A DNA stretch of 64,000 bases. Origin: Firmicutes bacterium AF25-13AC (GTDB lineage: Bacteria > Bacillota > Clostridia > Lachnospirales > Lachnospiraceae). The position numbers were made by a program, and so were the translations under genes. The DNA lies in NCBI GenBank assembly GCA_003478935.1, contig QUFP01000011.1, positions 1 through 64,000 on the forward strand, in the 5' to 3' direction. The notes beneath the pieces were generated by a model, which made no database searches, was not told where the DNA came from, and saw only the letters and a program-made list of their open reading frames with translations. Positions 29,233 to 39,900 of the stretch are shown piece after piece. Every line of letters begins with the position of its first letter. The stretch's first letter is position 1.

Positions 29233-30151
29233 ACTTCTGATTGCAGGAAGTGAGCAGGACAATGCTCGTTTGGATCGTTTTCTGGCAGATCAATATGAGG
29301 AATATACGCGTTCTTTTCTGCAAAAGCTGATTGAACAGGGAAACGTATCAATAAATGGCATTCCTGTTAAAAAAAGTGGAATAAAGCTGAAGGAAAATGA
29401 TGAAATTGCTGTTACGCTTCCAGAGCCGCAGCCGCTTGAAGTAGTAGCAGAGGATATACCTCTTGATATTTTGTATGAAGATGACGATGTCATTTTAATT
29501 AATAAGCCAAAGGGTATGGTTGTGCATCCAGCAGCGGGTCATACATCTGGTACAATTGTAAATGCATTGTTGTATCACTGTAAGGACAGTCTTTCAGGAA
29601 TCAATGGGGTGATTCGTCCTGGAATCGTTCACAGAATCGATATGGATACGACAGGTGTTATAATTGCCTGTAAAAACGATGCATCGCACAACTGCATTGC
29701 AGCGCAGCTAAAGGAGCATTCAATCACAAGACGTTACTATGCTATTGTCCACGGCAATTTAAAAGAAGATGAGGGAGTGATTGATGCACCAATTGGCCGT
29801 GATCCGAATAATCGAAAGCGTATGGCAATCAATCATAAGAATGGAAAAAATGCAGTAACGCACTATAAGGTAGTGGAGAGATTTGGGCGCTTTACATGGA
29901 TAGAGTGTCGCCTTGAGACTGGTCGTACACATCAGATTAGAGTCCATATGGCATCTATTGGTCATCCATTGTTAGGAGATGCCCTTTACGGGCCTGCAAA
30001 ATGCCCATATCAGCTTCAGGGACAGACATTGCATGCATATGTGCTAGGTTTTATTCATCCATCTACAGGAGAATATATGGAGTTTCAGGCACCGCTTCCT
30101 GAATACTTTGAAGATCTTTTGAAAAAGCTTCGCCAGTCATTCGCAGGATAA
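29225..30151 (+). CDS. rluD: RluD family 23S rRNA pseudouridine synthase
   Basis: A 308-residue RluA/RluD-type pseudouridine synthase that modifies large-subunit rRNA. An N-terminal S4 domain (residues about 15-70) is followed by the catalytic domain with PGIVHRIDMDTTGV, where the Asp is catalytic, and LETGRTHQIRVH. NKPKGMVVHPAAGH is also conserved. It is translationally coupled to lspA. Confidence 0.94.
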   Translation: MSELLIAGSEQDNARLDRFLADQYEEYTRSFLQKLIEQGNVSINGIPVKKSGIKLKENDEIAVTLPEPQPLEVVAEDIPLDILYEDDDVILINKPKGMVVHPAAGHTSGTIVNALLYHCKDSLSGINGVIRPGIVHRIDMDTTGVIIACKNDASHNCIAAQLKEHSITRRYYAIVHGNLKEDEGVIDAPIGRDPNNRKRMAINHKNGKNAVTHYKVVERFGRFTWIECRLETGRTHQIRVHMASIGHPLLGDALYGPAKCPYQLQGQTLHAYVLGFIHPSTGEYMEFQAPLPEYFEDLLKKLRQSFAG

Positions 30152-30170
30152 AAATAAAAGGACAAAAAGT

Positions 30171-30842
30171 ATGAAGAAAATAATTGCAAAAATCTTTTCA
30201 CCGTGGGGACTTGTACCGCTTATTATGGCATTGCTGTGCAATTTTGCTGTATATAGTGGCTGCAATGCGCTGACACGAAACTGGAATCTTCACAGCCTTG
30301 CAATCCCGCTTGATAATCAGATTCCGCTGATCCCATGGACGATAGTAATTTACTTTGGCTGCTATATTTTTTGGATTATCAATTATATTTTGATTTACAG
30401 AAGAAGCAGAGAATATGCCTACCGTTTTTTCGTCGCGGATTTTTTATCACGAATTGTATGTCTGGTTTTTTTTATATGCTATCCGACTACACTGGTACGT
30501 CCCGCTGTAGAAGGGGAGGGGATTTTTAATGAGGCCATTCGTTTTCTTTACAAAATTGATGCGCCAACAAATCTTTTTCCATCTATTCATTGCCTTGTCA
30601 GCTGGTTTTGCTTTATAGGTATTATAAGTGACAGAAAAATTCCAAAATGGTATAAGGTGATGTCTTTTTTGATTGCCGTGGCAGTATTTGTCTCGACGCT
30701 TACTACAAGACAACATGTGATTGTGGATGTTGTTGGAGGCGTAGCACTTGCTCAAATCTGCTACTTGATTGCGCAGAAGACAAACATATGGAGATGCTTT
30801 GCAAAAACATTTGATTATCTGAATGGCTTTTTGGCAGAGTGA
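30171..30842 (+). CDS. PAP2-type membrane phosphatase
   Basis: A 223-residue membrane protein with about six hydrophobic segments and the PAP2 phosphatase signatures NLFPSIHCL (the histidine motif) and TRQHVIVDVVGG. It probably dephosphorylates a lipid phosphate such as phosphatidylglycerol phosphate or undecaprenyl pyrophosphate; the exact substrate cannot be told. It follows rluD by 19 nt and ends the division/modification operon. Confidence 0.85.
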   Translation: MKKIIAKIFSPWGLVPLIMALLCNFAVYSGCNALTRNWNLHSLAIPLDNQIPLIPWTIVIYFGCYIFWIINYILIYRRSREYAYRFFVADFLSRIVCLVFFICYPTTLVRPAVEGEGIFNEAIRFLYKIDAPTNLFPSIHCLVSWFCFIGIISDRKIPKWYKVMSFLIAVAVFVSTLTTRQHVIVDVVGGVALAQICYLIAQKTNIWRCFAKTFDYLNGFLAE

Positions 30843-30872
30843 TACGCACTTAAAAGAATTGTACGAAAAAAG

Positions 30873-30901
30873 TTGCATTTTTATCTGAAATATTGTATAA
30901 T
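30873..30901 (+). promoter_or_regulatory. Promoter of the cytidylate kinase-like gene
   Basis: TTGCAT (30873-30878) and TATAAT (30896-30901), spacer 17 nt, about 40 nt before ATG 30941. Confidence 0.75.
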
Positions 30902-30940
30902 ACCATCATAAGATTTTGGAAGTTGAAAGGAGTGAGCATT

Positions 30941-31579
30941 ATGACAGGTAATTTAGTGATCACAATAGGCAGAGAGTGCGGAAGCGGCGGAAGATTGATC
31001 GGAAATCGTCTTGCGGAAAAATTAAATATTAAGTGTTACGATAAGGAATTGCTTACACTGGCGGCAAAGAAGAGCGGACTGTGTGAGGAGATCTTTGAGA
31101 GTCACGATGAGAAGCCAACCAGCAGTTTTCTTTATTCTCTTGTAATGGATAGCTATTCAATGGGATATTCTACATCATCCTTCATTGATATGCCGTTAAA
31201 TCACAAGGTTTTTCTGGCACAGTTTGATACAATCAAGCATTTAGCTGATACAGAGAGCTGCGTAATTGTAGGACGCTGTGCAGATTATGCACTGGCAGAG
31301 TATCCAAATGTATTAAGTGTATTTATCTCCGGCAACATGGATGAGAAGATCAAGTACATTTCTAAGCTGTATGATAAGACCCCGGAAAAGGCAAAGGATA
31401 TCATTGTTAAGACAGATAAAAAGCGTTCAAACTATTACAATTATTATACAAGTAAGAAGTGGGGCGATGCTCGTAGCTACAATGTCTGCTTAAACAGCAG
31501 TGTACTTGGACCAGAGGGTACTGTAGATGCAATTTTGGAGATTATTAAGCTTCGTGAGAGAAATCGAGCAGGAAAATAA
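30941..31579 (+). CDS. Cytidylate kinase-like family protein
   Basis: A 212-residue P-loop protein of the cytidylate kinase-like family. TIGRECGSGGRLIG near residue 8-21 is the nucleotide-binding loop, and CVIVGRCADYAL is a second conserved segment. It differs from true Cmk and the substrate is unknown. ATG 30941 has an AAAGGAG ribosome site; the upstream frame overlaps the promoter. It is monocistronic, between its own promoter and a strong terminator. Confidence 0.85.
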   Translation: MTGNLVITIGRECGSGGRLIGNRLAEKLNIKCYDKELLTLAAKKSGLCEEIFESHDEKPTSSFLYSLVMDSYSMGYSTSSFIDMPLNHKVFLAQFDTIKHLADTESCVIVGRCADYALAEYPNVLSVFISGNMDEKIKYISKLYDKTPEKAKDIIVKTDKKRSNYYNYYTSKKWGDARSYNVCLNSSVLGPEGTVDAILEIIKLRERNRAGK

Positions 31580-31587
31580 CAAATAAA

Positions 31588-31620
31588 GGGGCAGGCTGCA
31601 AAGTGCAGCCTGCCTCTTTA
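31588..31620. terminator. Bidirectional intrinsic terminator
   Basis: GCAGGCTGCA (31591-31600) and TGCAGCCTGC (31604-31613) form a perfect stem extended by GG/CC, with T-rich flanks on both strands. It serves the convergent kinase-like and LacI genes. Confidence 0.9.
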
Positions 31621-31623
31621 TTT

Positions 31624-32673
31624 TTAATCGTTCGTAGATTCTCTATAAATTGTGCGGCAGCGAATATATGTATATTCATAGTCGTCTTCAGGGTGCATTA
31701 AACGATAAACTATTCGGTTAGCCAAGTGCGTTCCGATGTGCTCTGTATTTACGTGTACGCTGGTAAGTGCAATTCTGTTATTAAATTCATGATTATCGTC
31801 AAAGCCAGAGATGTATAAATCCTCAGGAACACGAATGTTGTGTTCCTGACAATATGTAAGAACAAGAGAAGCAATGTGGTCATTTACGCATACAATGGCA
31901 TCAGAGCTTGCTGCAATGCGATTCAAATATTCATAAACAAGTGGCTTATATTGGTCAAGTCCCATTGTCTGTGTAAGATTTTCTGATTCATTAATAAAGA
32001 GCTGATGACGCTGCATGGCTTTAAGATAACCAAGATAGCGCTCTTTGTTTGTCTGAGCGTAGGCGATATCTCCAATAAAACGGATTCTCTTTTTTTCAGA
32101 TGCAATCATTCGTTCTACAATTTCCTCAGTGTTGGCACGTCCTTCGATCAGGAAAAGATCTCCATTTAATGATGAAAAGCTAGTGTTCGTTGGGCAGTCA
32201 AGAAATACCTTTGGAAGTTCAAGATTGTTTAATGCCAGAAACAACCTTGGATCATAAATGTTCATTACGATAATACCGCTTACAGAACCGTCAGTCAGGC
32301 AACTTGGCAGTGTAAAGTCATCACTGTAGGTTGGTGGAAGATAGACGTACATCATGTTGACTTCATGGCTTGCAAGCGCTATAGCCTGATGGTGAATAAT
32401 GTTCATCCAGAAAGTAGATGTTTCTGGTCGTGATACAACAACGGCTACGTTACAGTTTTTGATACTGGGTGAGGATGCTTTTGGCGGTGCAGTCACAACG
32501 TTAATATTCTTTGAATCGGCTATCGAAATAGGGTATCCCATTTCAACGGCTTTTTGCAGAATGTTGCGTTTTGTATCAGGAGCAATGCCTGGTTTATCAT
32601 TGACAGCTTTCCATACCGTTACTCTTGAAATATTAAGTGCATCGGCAACTTGCTGATAAGTAACTTTTTTCAT
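31624..32673 (-). CDS. LacI family transcriptional regulator of the glycosidase locus
   Basis: A 349-residue LacI/GalR-type regulator. The N-terminal helix-turn-helix is VTYQQVADALNISRVTVWKA, followed by the hinge and a periplasmic-binding-like sugar domain. It is divergent from the GH125-GH3 genes and close to GH38-GH130-GH20, so it probably controls them in response to a mannose-containing ligand. This is inferred from position. Its operator was not identified with certainty; candidate inverted repeats lie in the GH125 and GH38 upstream regions. Confidence 0.9.
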   Translation of the reverse strand: MKKVTYQQVADALNISRVTVWKAVNDKPGIAPDTKRNILQKAVEMGYPISIADSKNINVVTAPPKASSPSIKNCNVAVVVSRPETSTFWMNIIHHQAIALASHEVNMMYVYLPPTYSDDFTLPSCLTDGSVSGIIVMNIYDPRLFLALNNLELPKVFLDCPTNTSFSSLNGDLFLIEGRANTEEIVERMIASEKKRIRFIGDIAYAQTNKERYLGYLKAMQRHQLFINESENLTQTMGLDQYKPLVYEYLNRIAASSDAIVCVNDHIASLVLTYCQEHNIRVPEDLYISGFDDNHEFNNRIALTSVHVNTEHIGTHLANRIVYRLMHPEDDYEYTYIRCRTIYRESTND

Positions 32674-32865
32674 ATAAATAATCCTTTCTTTGTTTTTATA
32701 TAACGTGAAACATTAAAGCTAATAAACAGGAATTAAAAAGATTATATAACTCTTGTATGTTATTGTAATTTATTTTCAAAAAAAAATTCAACTGCTTTGG
32801 TAACATTTTGTAAACAAAGTACATTAAAATAATAAAAAAAAGCAAAGAAAATGAACAAAATGTTG

Positions 32866-32894
32866 TTGCACAACAGGAAAAAACTTGTTATACT
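32866..32894 (+). promoter_or_regulatory. Promoter of the GH125-GH3 unit, with overlapping inverted repeat
   Basis: TTGCAC (32866-32871) and TATACT (32889-32894) are separated by 17 nt. The inverted repeat TGTTG-N5-CAACA (32861-32875) covers the -35 box, where a repressor would block it. The rest of the 290-nt divergent spacer is AT-rich with no other clear element. Confidence 0.6.
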
Positions 32895-32963
32895 CTCCAT
32901 AAATAGCAATTATTTAATAAAACATTGCAATTTATTTGGAAGCGAAAGGAGAAACGTATAAAA

Positions 32964-34292
32964 ATGTTAACACAGAAGATTCAGCTGGGAGAAGAAATTT
33001 CAGTTCTGGCAAAAAAACTTGCGCAGGAAGGAAAAGAAGTTTTATGTGAGAAGGGTTTTACAAAGGAGCAGCAGGAAATTTTTGAGGAAATGTTTCAGAA
33101 ATGCTTTGTGAGTACAGCGGATACCACAACCAAACTGCTTGAAAATGGAGAAACGTATGTATTTACAGGTGATATTGAGGCAATGTGGCTTAGAGATTCA
33201 TCTGCACAGGTTGTACATTATCTGCCATTCGCAAAAGAGTTTTTGCAGATCAGACATATGATTGCAGGATTGATTCAAAGACAGATGCGTTATATTACAA
33301 TCGATCCTTATGCAAATGCCTTTAATGAAGAGGAAAATGGTCATTGCTGGGAGAAGGACGATACTGAGTCTAATGATTGGGAGTGGGAGAGAAAATATGA
33401 GGTTGATTCTCTTTGTTATCCATTGTGGCTGCTTCATAGTTATTACGAGGCAACAGGCGATGAAACTGTTTTTTCACCAGAGGTAAAGAAAGCATTTCGC
33501 CGCATTTTAGATACATGGAAGACTGAGCAGCATCACGATAACGAATCTTCTTACTATTTTAGAAGAATAAACTGTCCGCCAACGGATACTCTCTCAAATG
33601 ATGGAAAAGGCGAGCCTACTGCTTACACTGGTATGACATGGTCTGGCTTTCGTCCGAGTGATGATGCCTGCCGTTATGGTTATCTTGTGCCATCTAATAT
33701 GTTTGCAAGTGTTGTTCTTGGCTATCTGGCAGAATATGCAGCAGACAAATATCATGATGAAGAGATGGCAAAAGAAGCTCTGACACTCAAAAAAGAGATT
33801 GAAATGGGTATTGATTCCTATGCAGTACGTAATCTTGAGGGTATTGGAGAAACATACGTTTACGAGACAGATGGATATGGCAATGATGTTTGGATGGATG
33901 ATGCAAACGTGCCGAATCTGTTGTCTATGCCATGGCTTGGCTGGTGCGATGCAAGCGATGAGCGCTATCAGAATACAAGAAAGTGGGTATTAAGCAGTAA
34001 AAATCCATTTTATTATGAAGGAAGTGCGGCAAAGGGAGTGGGAAGTCCGCATACACCTTCTGGTTACATCTGGCACATTGCGCTTGCAATGCAGGGACTT
34101 ACATCAAATGATGAAGGAGAGAAGACAGGTCTTATGCAGACGCTTCTTGCGACTGATGCAGGAACACGCCTTATGCATGAAGGATTTAACAGCAATGATC
34201 CAACAGCATTTACAAGAGAGTGGTTTGCATGGGCAAATTCATTATTTGCATTATATGCAATGGAGTATTGTGGACTGACAAACCGCGATTAA
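32964..34292 (+). CDS. GH125 exo-alpha-1,6-mannosidase
   Basis: A 442-residue GH125 enzyme, a metal-independent exo-alpha-1,6-mannosidase that removes mannose from N-glycan cores. FTGDIEAMWLRDSSAQV near residue 75, YEVDSLCYPLWLL and GMTWSGFRPSDDAC are family hallmarks. No signal peptide is present, so it acts in the cytoplasm on imported oligosaccharides. ATG 32964 is chosen, with AAAGGAG 11 nt upstream; the longer frame from 32925 starts without a ribosome site. It is first in a two-gene unit with GH3. Confidence 0.92.
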   Translation: MLTQKIQLGEEISVLAKKLAQEGKEVLCEKGFTKEQQEIFEEMFQKCFVSTADTTTKLLENGETYVFTGDIEAMWLRDSSAQVVHYLPFAKEFLQIRHMIAGLIQRQMRYITIDPYANAFNEEENGHCWEKDDTESNDWEWERKYEVDSLCYPLWLLHSYYEATGDETVFSPEVKKAFRRILDTWKTEQHHDNESSYYFRRINCPPTDTLSNDGKGEPTAYTGMTWSGFRPSDDACRYGYLVPSNMFASVVLGYLAEYAADKYHDEEMAKEALTLKKEIEMGIDSYAVRNLEGIGETYVYETDGYGNDVWMDDANVPNLLSMPWLGWCDASDERYQNTRKWVLSSKNPFYYEGSAAKGVGSPHTPSGYIWHIALAMQGLTSNDEGEKTGLMQTLLATDAGTRLMHEGFNSNDPTAFTREWFAWANSLFALYAMEYCGLTNRD

Positions 34293-34319
34293 AAATCATT
34301 GTGATAGGAGCATCAAGCT

Positions 34320-36641
34320 ATGGGTGAGATTCAAAAAGAAGAGCAAAAAACACAGATGTTTCGTTATAAGAATGCGTCACTTCCGACAGAAGAGCGTGTA
34401 AATGATCTGTTGTCACACATGACGCTTCGTGAGAAGGTAGGACAGCTGAATCAGCGCCTGTATGGATTTCGTGCATATGAAAGAAAAGGCGATGAGATAA
34501 CGCTGACAAAAGAAACCATTGAGGAAGCTAAATATTTTGGCGGACTTGGTGTTGTGTATGGATTATACCGTGCAGATCCATGGTCAGCAAAGACAACAGA
34601 AAACGGTCTCTCAAAAGAATATGCCATAAAAGGCTATAATTTGCTGCAGCGCTGCTGTCTGGAGCATTCACGTCTTGGCATTCCGCTTTTACTAAGCTCA
34701 GAGTGTCCGCATGGCCATCAGGCACTTGATGGATATTTGCTGCCTGTTAATCTGGCAGCAGGGGCTACGTTTGATCCTAAGCTTTATAAAGAGGCAGTGA
34801 GTGTTTGTGCGCGTCAGTTAAAACAGATGGGTGTTAATTTGTCTCTTGTTTCGGCACTTGATGTAGCAAGAGATCCCAGATGGGGACGCACAGAAGAATG
34901 TTTTGGCGAGGATCCATATCTGTGCAGCTGTTTTGCAAAAGCAGCAGTAGAGGGCACACAGTCAGAAGGTGTTGCAATGGTCGCAAAGCATTTTTGTGCG
35001 CAGGGAGAGACAACAGGAGGCGTCAATGCCAGCGCTGCGCGTATTGGAGAGCGGGAACTGCGTGAGATTCATCTTCCGGCAGCGAAGGCATGCTGCGAGG
35101 CTGGTGTTAAAGGTGTTATGGCAGCATACAATGAAATTGATGGTGTTTACTGTCATATGAATCATCATTTATTGACAGAAATTCTTCGTGATGAATTTGG
35201 CTTTGATGGAATCGTCATGGCGGATGGTGTAGCATTGGATCGTTTGCAGGAGGCAGTTGGAGATGAGCCGCATGCAGCAGCACTGGCACTTTCTGCAGGT
35301 GTCGATGTAAGCTTGTGGGATAATGTTTTCCCATATCTTGAAGATGCTGTTAAGGGCGGTCTTTTAGAGGAGACGTTTTTAGATGAGGCTGTGAAAAGAG
35401 TTCTGACATTAAAATTTGAGCAGGGCCTTTTTGAACATCCATATCTGCCGGAGGATTCTAAAGAAGAGAACTATACGATGGAAAAGTACCCACAGAGTTT
35501 ACAGCTGGCAAGAGAATCTGTTGTAATGTTAAAAAATAAGAATGTGCTTCCGCTGAAGACTTCTGATCAAAAGATTCTTGTTCTTGGACCGAGTGCAGAT
35601 GATATCTATCGAATGCTTGGCGATTATACGCCTCCGGTAAGCGATGAAAACAGCTTTACACTTTTAAAGGGATTAGAATATCTTGCAGGCGACAGAATAA
35701 TTAAAACCTGCAGCTATACAGCTCTGACAGAAGAAAAGAAAAAAGAAGTTCAAGAACTTATAGACTGGGCAGATGTGGTGATTCTGGCAATTGGCGGTTC
35801 ATCAAGCCGATTTGGCGGAGCATTGTTTGATAACAATGGAGCGGCTGTTGTACAGGGCACACAAAAAGATTCAAAAGACAGTGATTTAGTCCGCAAAAAT
35901 AAAGAAGCGTGGGCTATGGACTGCGGAGAGGGCATGGACAGCAGTACGCTTTCTCTTCCGGGTGATCAGCTAGATTGGTTTTTGTTTGTGCGGGAATTAA
36001 ATAAACCGCTGATTAGCATTGTAGTTGCCGGAAGACCATATGCCATTTCAGAGATTGCATCAAAGACAGATGCACTTCTTTACAGCTTTTATCCTGGCCC
36101 ATATGGTGGACTTGCATTGGCACAGCTTCTTTACGGACAGGAAAGCCCGTCTGGCCGTCTGCCGATTTCCATACCTGCTCATGTAGGTCAGCTGCCTGTT
36201 TATTACAATCCAAAACGCTCATATGAGGCGATGAAATATTGGGATGAAGAAGATCATGCGCTGTATGAATTTGGCGAGGGATTGGGCTATGGACAGCTTT
36301 TGTATGAAAATATGACGCTGCAAAAAGAAACAGATCATGACAGCTTTACATATAAGGTTACATTTTCTGTATCAAATAAGTCAGATGCAGATGATTTTGC
36401 AGTTCCGCAGCTTTATGTGCGTGATATTGCAGCAAGTACTGTGCGGCGTGTACGTGAATTGAAGGGATTTACAAAGACAAGTCTAAAGGCAGGACAGACA
36501 AAGCAGATTTCAATTGTGCTTGATAAGGGTGCCTTTACGATATGGAATCTTCAGATGAAACAGGTTGTGGAACCTGGCGAATTTGAAATTCTTTTGATGG
36601 ATCAGGGAAAGATCTGGGACAGACAGACAATCACACTTTAA
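34320..36641 (+). CDS. GH3 family beta-glycosidase
   Basis: A 773-residue GH3 enzyme with the N-terminal barrel, the alpha/beta sandwich and a C-terminal fibronectin-III-like domain (from about residue 660). The nucleophile is the Asp of GIVMADGVALDRL near residue 300. RDPRWGRTEECFGEDPYL and VAKHFCAQGE are conserved. No signal peptide is seen. Most relatives are beta-glucosidases or beta-xylosidases. In this locus a beta-linked residue of an N-glycan or another host glycan is possible, but the substrate is not decided by sequence. It ends at a terminator. Confidence 0.9.
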   Translation: MGEIQKEEQKTQMFRYKNASLPTEERVNDLLSHMTLREKVGQLNQRLYGFRAYERKGDEITLTKETIEEAKYFGGLGVVYGLYRADPWSAKTTENGLSKEYAIKGYNLLQRCCLEHSRLGIPLLLSSECPHGHQALDGYLLPVNLAAGATFDPKLYKEAVSVCARQLKQMGVNLSLVSALDVARDPRWGRTEECFGEDPYLCSCFAKAAVEGTQSEGVAMVAKHFCAQGETTGGVNASAARIGERELREIHLPAAKACCEAGVKGVMAAYNEIDGVYCHMNHHLLTEILRDEFGFDGIVMADGVALDRLQEAVGDEPHAAALALSAGVDVSLWDNVFPYLEDAVKGGLLEETFLDEAVKRVLTLKFEQGLFEHPYLPEDSKEENYTMEKYPQSLQLARESVVMLKNKNVLPLKTSDQKILVLGPSADDIYRMLGDYTPPVSDENSFTLLKGLEYLAGDRIIKTCSYTALTEEKKKEVQELIDWADVVILAIGGSSSRFGGALFDNNGAAVVQGTQKDSKDSDLVRKNKEAWAMDCGEGMDSSTLSLPGDQLDWFLFVRELNKPLISIVVAGRPYAISEIASKTDALLYSFYPGPYGGLALAQLLYGQESPSGRLPISIPAHVGQLPVYYNPKRSYEAMKYWDEEDHALYEFGEGLGYGQLLYENMTLQKETDHDSFTYKVTFSVSNKSDADDFAVPQLYVRDIAASTVRRVRELKGFTKTSLKAGQTKQISIVLDKGAFTIWNLQMKQVVEPGEFEILLMDQGKIWDRQTITL

Positions 36642-36650
36642 CAAAAACAA

Positions 36651-36688
36651 AAAAAGCAGGGTAAATTGTTAGTTTACCCTGCTTTTAA
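36651..36688 (+). terminator. Intrinsic terminator after GH3
   Basis: AAAGCAGGGTAAA and TTTACCCTGCTTT form a 13-bp stem with a 7-nt loop, followed by TTAATAT. It separates the two glycosidase transcription units. Confidence 0.88.
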
Positions 36689-36781
36689 TATAAAATCCAA
36701 AGTAACATATTGTTAAAAGAAAAAATACACTTGTGTTATAGCACTGTTACGCAAATATATATATAATCAACAAAAAAAGCC

Positions 36782-36810
36782 TTGACATATGAAAAAACCT
36801 ATACTATTAT
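36782..36810 (+). promoter_or_regulatory. Promoter of the GH38-GH130-GH20 unit
   Basis: TTGACA (36782-36787) and TATTAT (36805-36810), spacer 17 nt, about 125 nt before the GH38 start. The long leader leaves room for an operator. Confidence 0.65.
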
Positions 36811-36883
36811 ATGAAATATAAAGAAACAATCTTCGCAATATGTTAAGAAATAAAGAAACATATTTTGATAACAGAATTAACAA

Positions 36884-36893
36884 ATGTTAACAT
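36884..36893. promoter_or_regulatory. Palindrome in the GH38 leader, candidate operator
   Basis: ATGTTAACAT is a perfect 10-nt palindrome between the promoter and the GH38 start, followed by CGATAACG. LacI-type regulators bind palindromes, but no second copy was found upstream of GH125 or lacI, so assignment is weak. Confidence 0.3.
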
Positions 36894-36933
36894 CGCGAAA
36901 CGATAACGATTATAGAAAGGAATGGTATACTGC

Positions 36934-39900
36934 ATGAGATATTTGGATGAGCGTGTCTGGGTAATTCTTAATGAACTACGACCGCTTATTGACCGCCAGC
37001 ATATTGATATTACAAAGTGGCAGATAAAAAAGAAGCTCTTTATGCGGCCTTGTGAAGCGGATAATGATGAGACACCGTGGGAAAACTTTGACAGTGCAAA
37101 GGATAGATGGTACGGCAAGGATACATATTATTGGTTTCGTTCTCAATTTACAGTTCCACAGTCGATGGATGGAAAGTGTATTTTCTTAAAAATTCATACA
37201 CAAATCGAGGAATGGGATGACGGACGCAATCCGCAGTTTTTACTGTTTGTAAATGGAAAAGTGACGCAGGGGCAGGATATGAACCATAGGGAGGTTCGAC
37301 TTACAGACTGCGCCAAATCAGGAGAGACGTATACGCTTGATCTGCAGGCTTACACAGGAATACTTCATAATGAGTTTTCTCTGATGGTAACAGCGTCAGA
37401 GACAGATCTTGCTTTATTAAAGCTTTATTATGATTTGAAGGCACCGGCAGATGCATATCATTACAATAGAATGATGCAGGGACGTACAAAAAGCCTTATT
37501 GTTGAAGCATTAAATGGTGCATTGAATTTGCTGGATCTTCGTACACCGCATTCTCAAAAGTTTGATGAATCCGTTGCAGCAGCGCAAGAATACATAAATG
37601 AGCATTTATACAGGAATCCTGAATTGTCTGGTCATGATGATATTATAGCATCTAGTATTGGTCATACACATATTGATGTTGCATGGTGGTGGACAGTATC
37701 TCAGACAAGAGAAAAGACAGCAAGAAGCTTTTCTACAGTGTTAAAGCTGATGGAGGAGTATCCGAATTACAAATTCATGTCAAGTCAGCCGCAGCTTTAT
37801 GTGTTCTTAAAGGAACGTTATCCTGAGGTTTATGAAAAGGTAAAGGAGCGTGTAAAGGAAGGCAGATGGATTCCAGAAGGCGGAATGTGGCTGGAGGCTG
37901 ACTGCAATTTGACATCTGGAGAATCACTTGTCAGACAGTTTCTTTACGGAAAACAGTTCTTTACGGAAGAATTTGGCATTGACAGCAAGATTTTGTGGCT
38001 GCCAGATGTGTTTGGATACAGCGGTGCTCTTCCGCAGATTATGAAGGAATGTGGAATTGAGTATTTCATGACAACAAAGCTTGCATGGAATCAGATTGAT
38101 AAATTCCCTAATGATACCTTTTTATGGAAAGGAATTGATGGAACAGGTATCCTAACCCATTTGATTACAACTCCTGGTGTCGGACAGGATATTAAAAATA
38201 CTCATTTTACAACGTACAATGGTATGCTTGATGCAGATGCCGTTATTGGTGCGTGGGAACGCTACCAGAATAAGGATCTTAATAATGAAGTGCTGATATG
38301 CTATGGCTATGGCGACGGCGGCGGCGGTCCAACAAGACAAATGTTAGAGTGCTCTTCTCGTTTGGAACAGGGAATAGCTGGCATTCCAAAGGTAGTACAG
38401 GAAAGTCCAGTTGAGTATTTTGAGCGTCTTGACGAGCGTGTCAGAAATCATAAGCGTCTTCCACAGTGGGAGGGTGAGCTGTACTTTGAGTATCACAGAG
38501 GAACCCTCACATCTATGGGAAGAAATAAGAAGGGCAATCGAAAGAGCGAGCTTGCAATGATGGATTTAGAGCTGTTATCGCTGCTTGCAAAGAAAAAGGG
38601 AATTTCTTATCCAAAGGAAACGCTTGAGCGCATGTGGAAGGTTATTTTACTAAATCAGTTCCACGATATTTTACCAGGATCTGCCATTCATGAGGTTTAT
38701 GAGGTATCAAAGAAGGAGTATGAAGAGATTCTTTGTGAGGCACATGAGCTGATCGGTGAGCGCACAAAGGCACTTGCTGGTGATGGCGATGGCATTACCG
38801 TATTCAATACACTTGGCTTTACACGCGATGATGTGGTACGTCTTCCAGAGGGCTGCGATGCAGAGGCGCTTGAGGATGCTGACGGTGTCATCTATCCAGT
38901 TCAGCACACAAATGATGGTGCAGTTGTATCATTAAAGAAACTGCCATCAAAAGGAAGCCGTGTTTACAAAAAAGCGAAAATTGAAAAAGATATATCAAAA
39001 TTGTGGTATTCAATTGAGAATACAGCAGGAAACAAAAAGCTTGAGACACCGTTTTACACAGTTGTGTTTGATGAGAATGGAATGCTTGCTCGTTTGTATG
39101 ATAAGAAGAATGAGCGTGAAGTATTGAAAGAAGGCCAGAAGGGCAATCGTATGGTTATGTACGAGGATAAACCAATGAACTTTGACAATTGGGATATTGA
39201 TATGTACTATACGGAAAAGGGATGGGAAGCTTCCGATCTTACAAGCTTTGAGTGGACAGACATTGGAGATGTTTGTGTCTGCGCTGTGCTTGAAAGAAGA
39301 ATCAGTAAATCAGTAATTTGTCAGAAGGTTACATTTTATGCAGACAGCGCAGTAATTCGTTTTGATACTTATGTAGACTGGAAGGAGCATCAGCATCTGC
39401 TTAAAGTTCACTTCCCGGTTGATATTCATACAGATGAAGCTGCATTTGATATTCAGTTTGGAAATCTGACAAGAAAGATTCATCGCAACACTAGCTGGGA
39501 TGAATCTCGTTTTGAAAGCTGCGGACAAAAGTGGATGGATATGTCAGAGGGACATTATGGTGTCAGCTTGTTAAATGACTGCAAGTATGGTCATTCAGCA
39601 CTTGATGGCGTTATGACGCTGACATTGATTAAGTCAGGAATTGAGCCAAATCCAACGGCAGATCAGGAAGAGCATACATTTACTTATGCATTATATCCTC
39701 ATGCAGAAGGCTGGAGACAGGCTAATACAGTACAGGAGGCTATGAAACTGAATCAGCCGCTTCTTAGTGAAGAAGGCGGACATGCAGGATGTCAGAATAG
39801 CTTTGTATGGGTGGACAAGTCAAATGTTATCATTGAAACAGTAAAGATGGCAGAGGATGATGATGGCATTATTGTGCGTTTGTATGAGTCTGAAAATGCA

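Noticed and set aside
36890..36912. Possible catabolite-responsive (CcpA) site before GH38
   Set aside because: The best alignment around CGAAACGATAACG has at least two or three mismatches at fixed positions, too weak to report as a feature.
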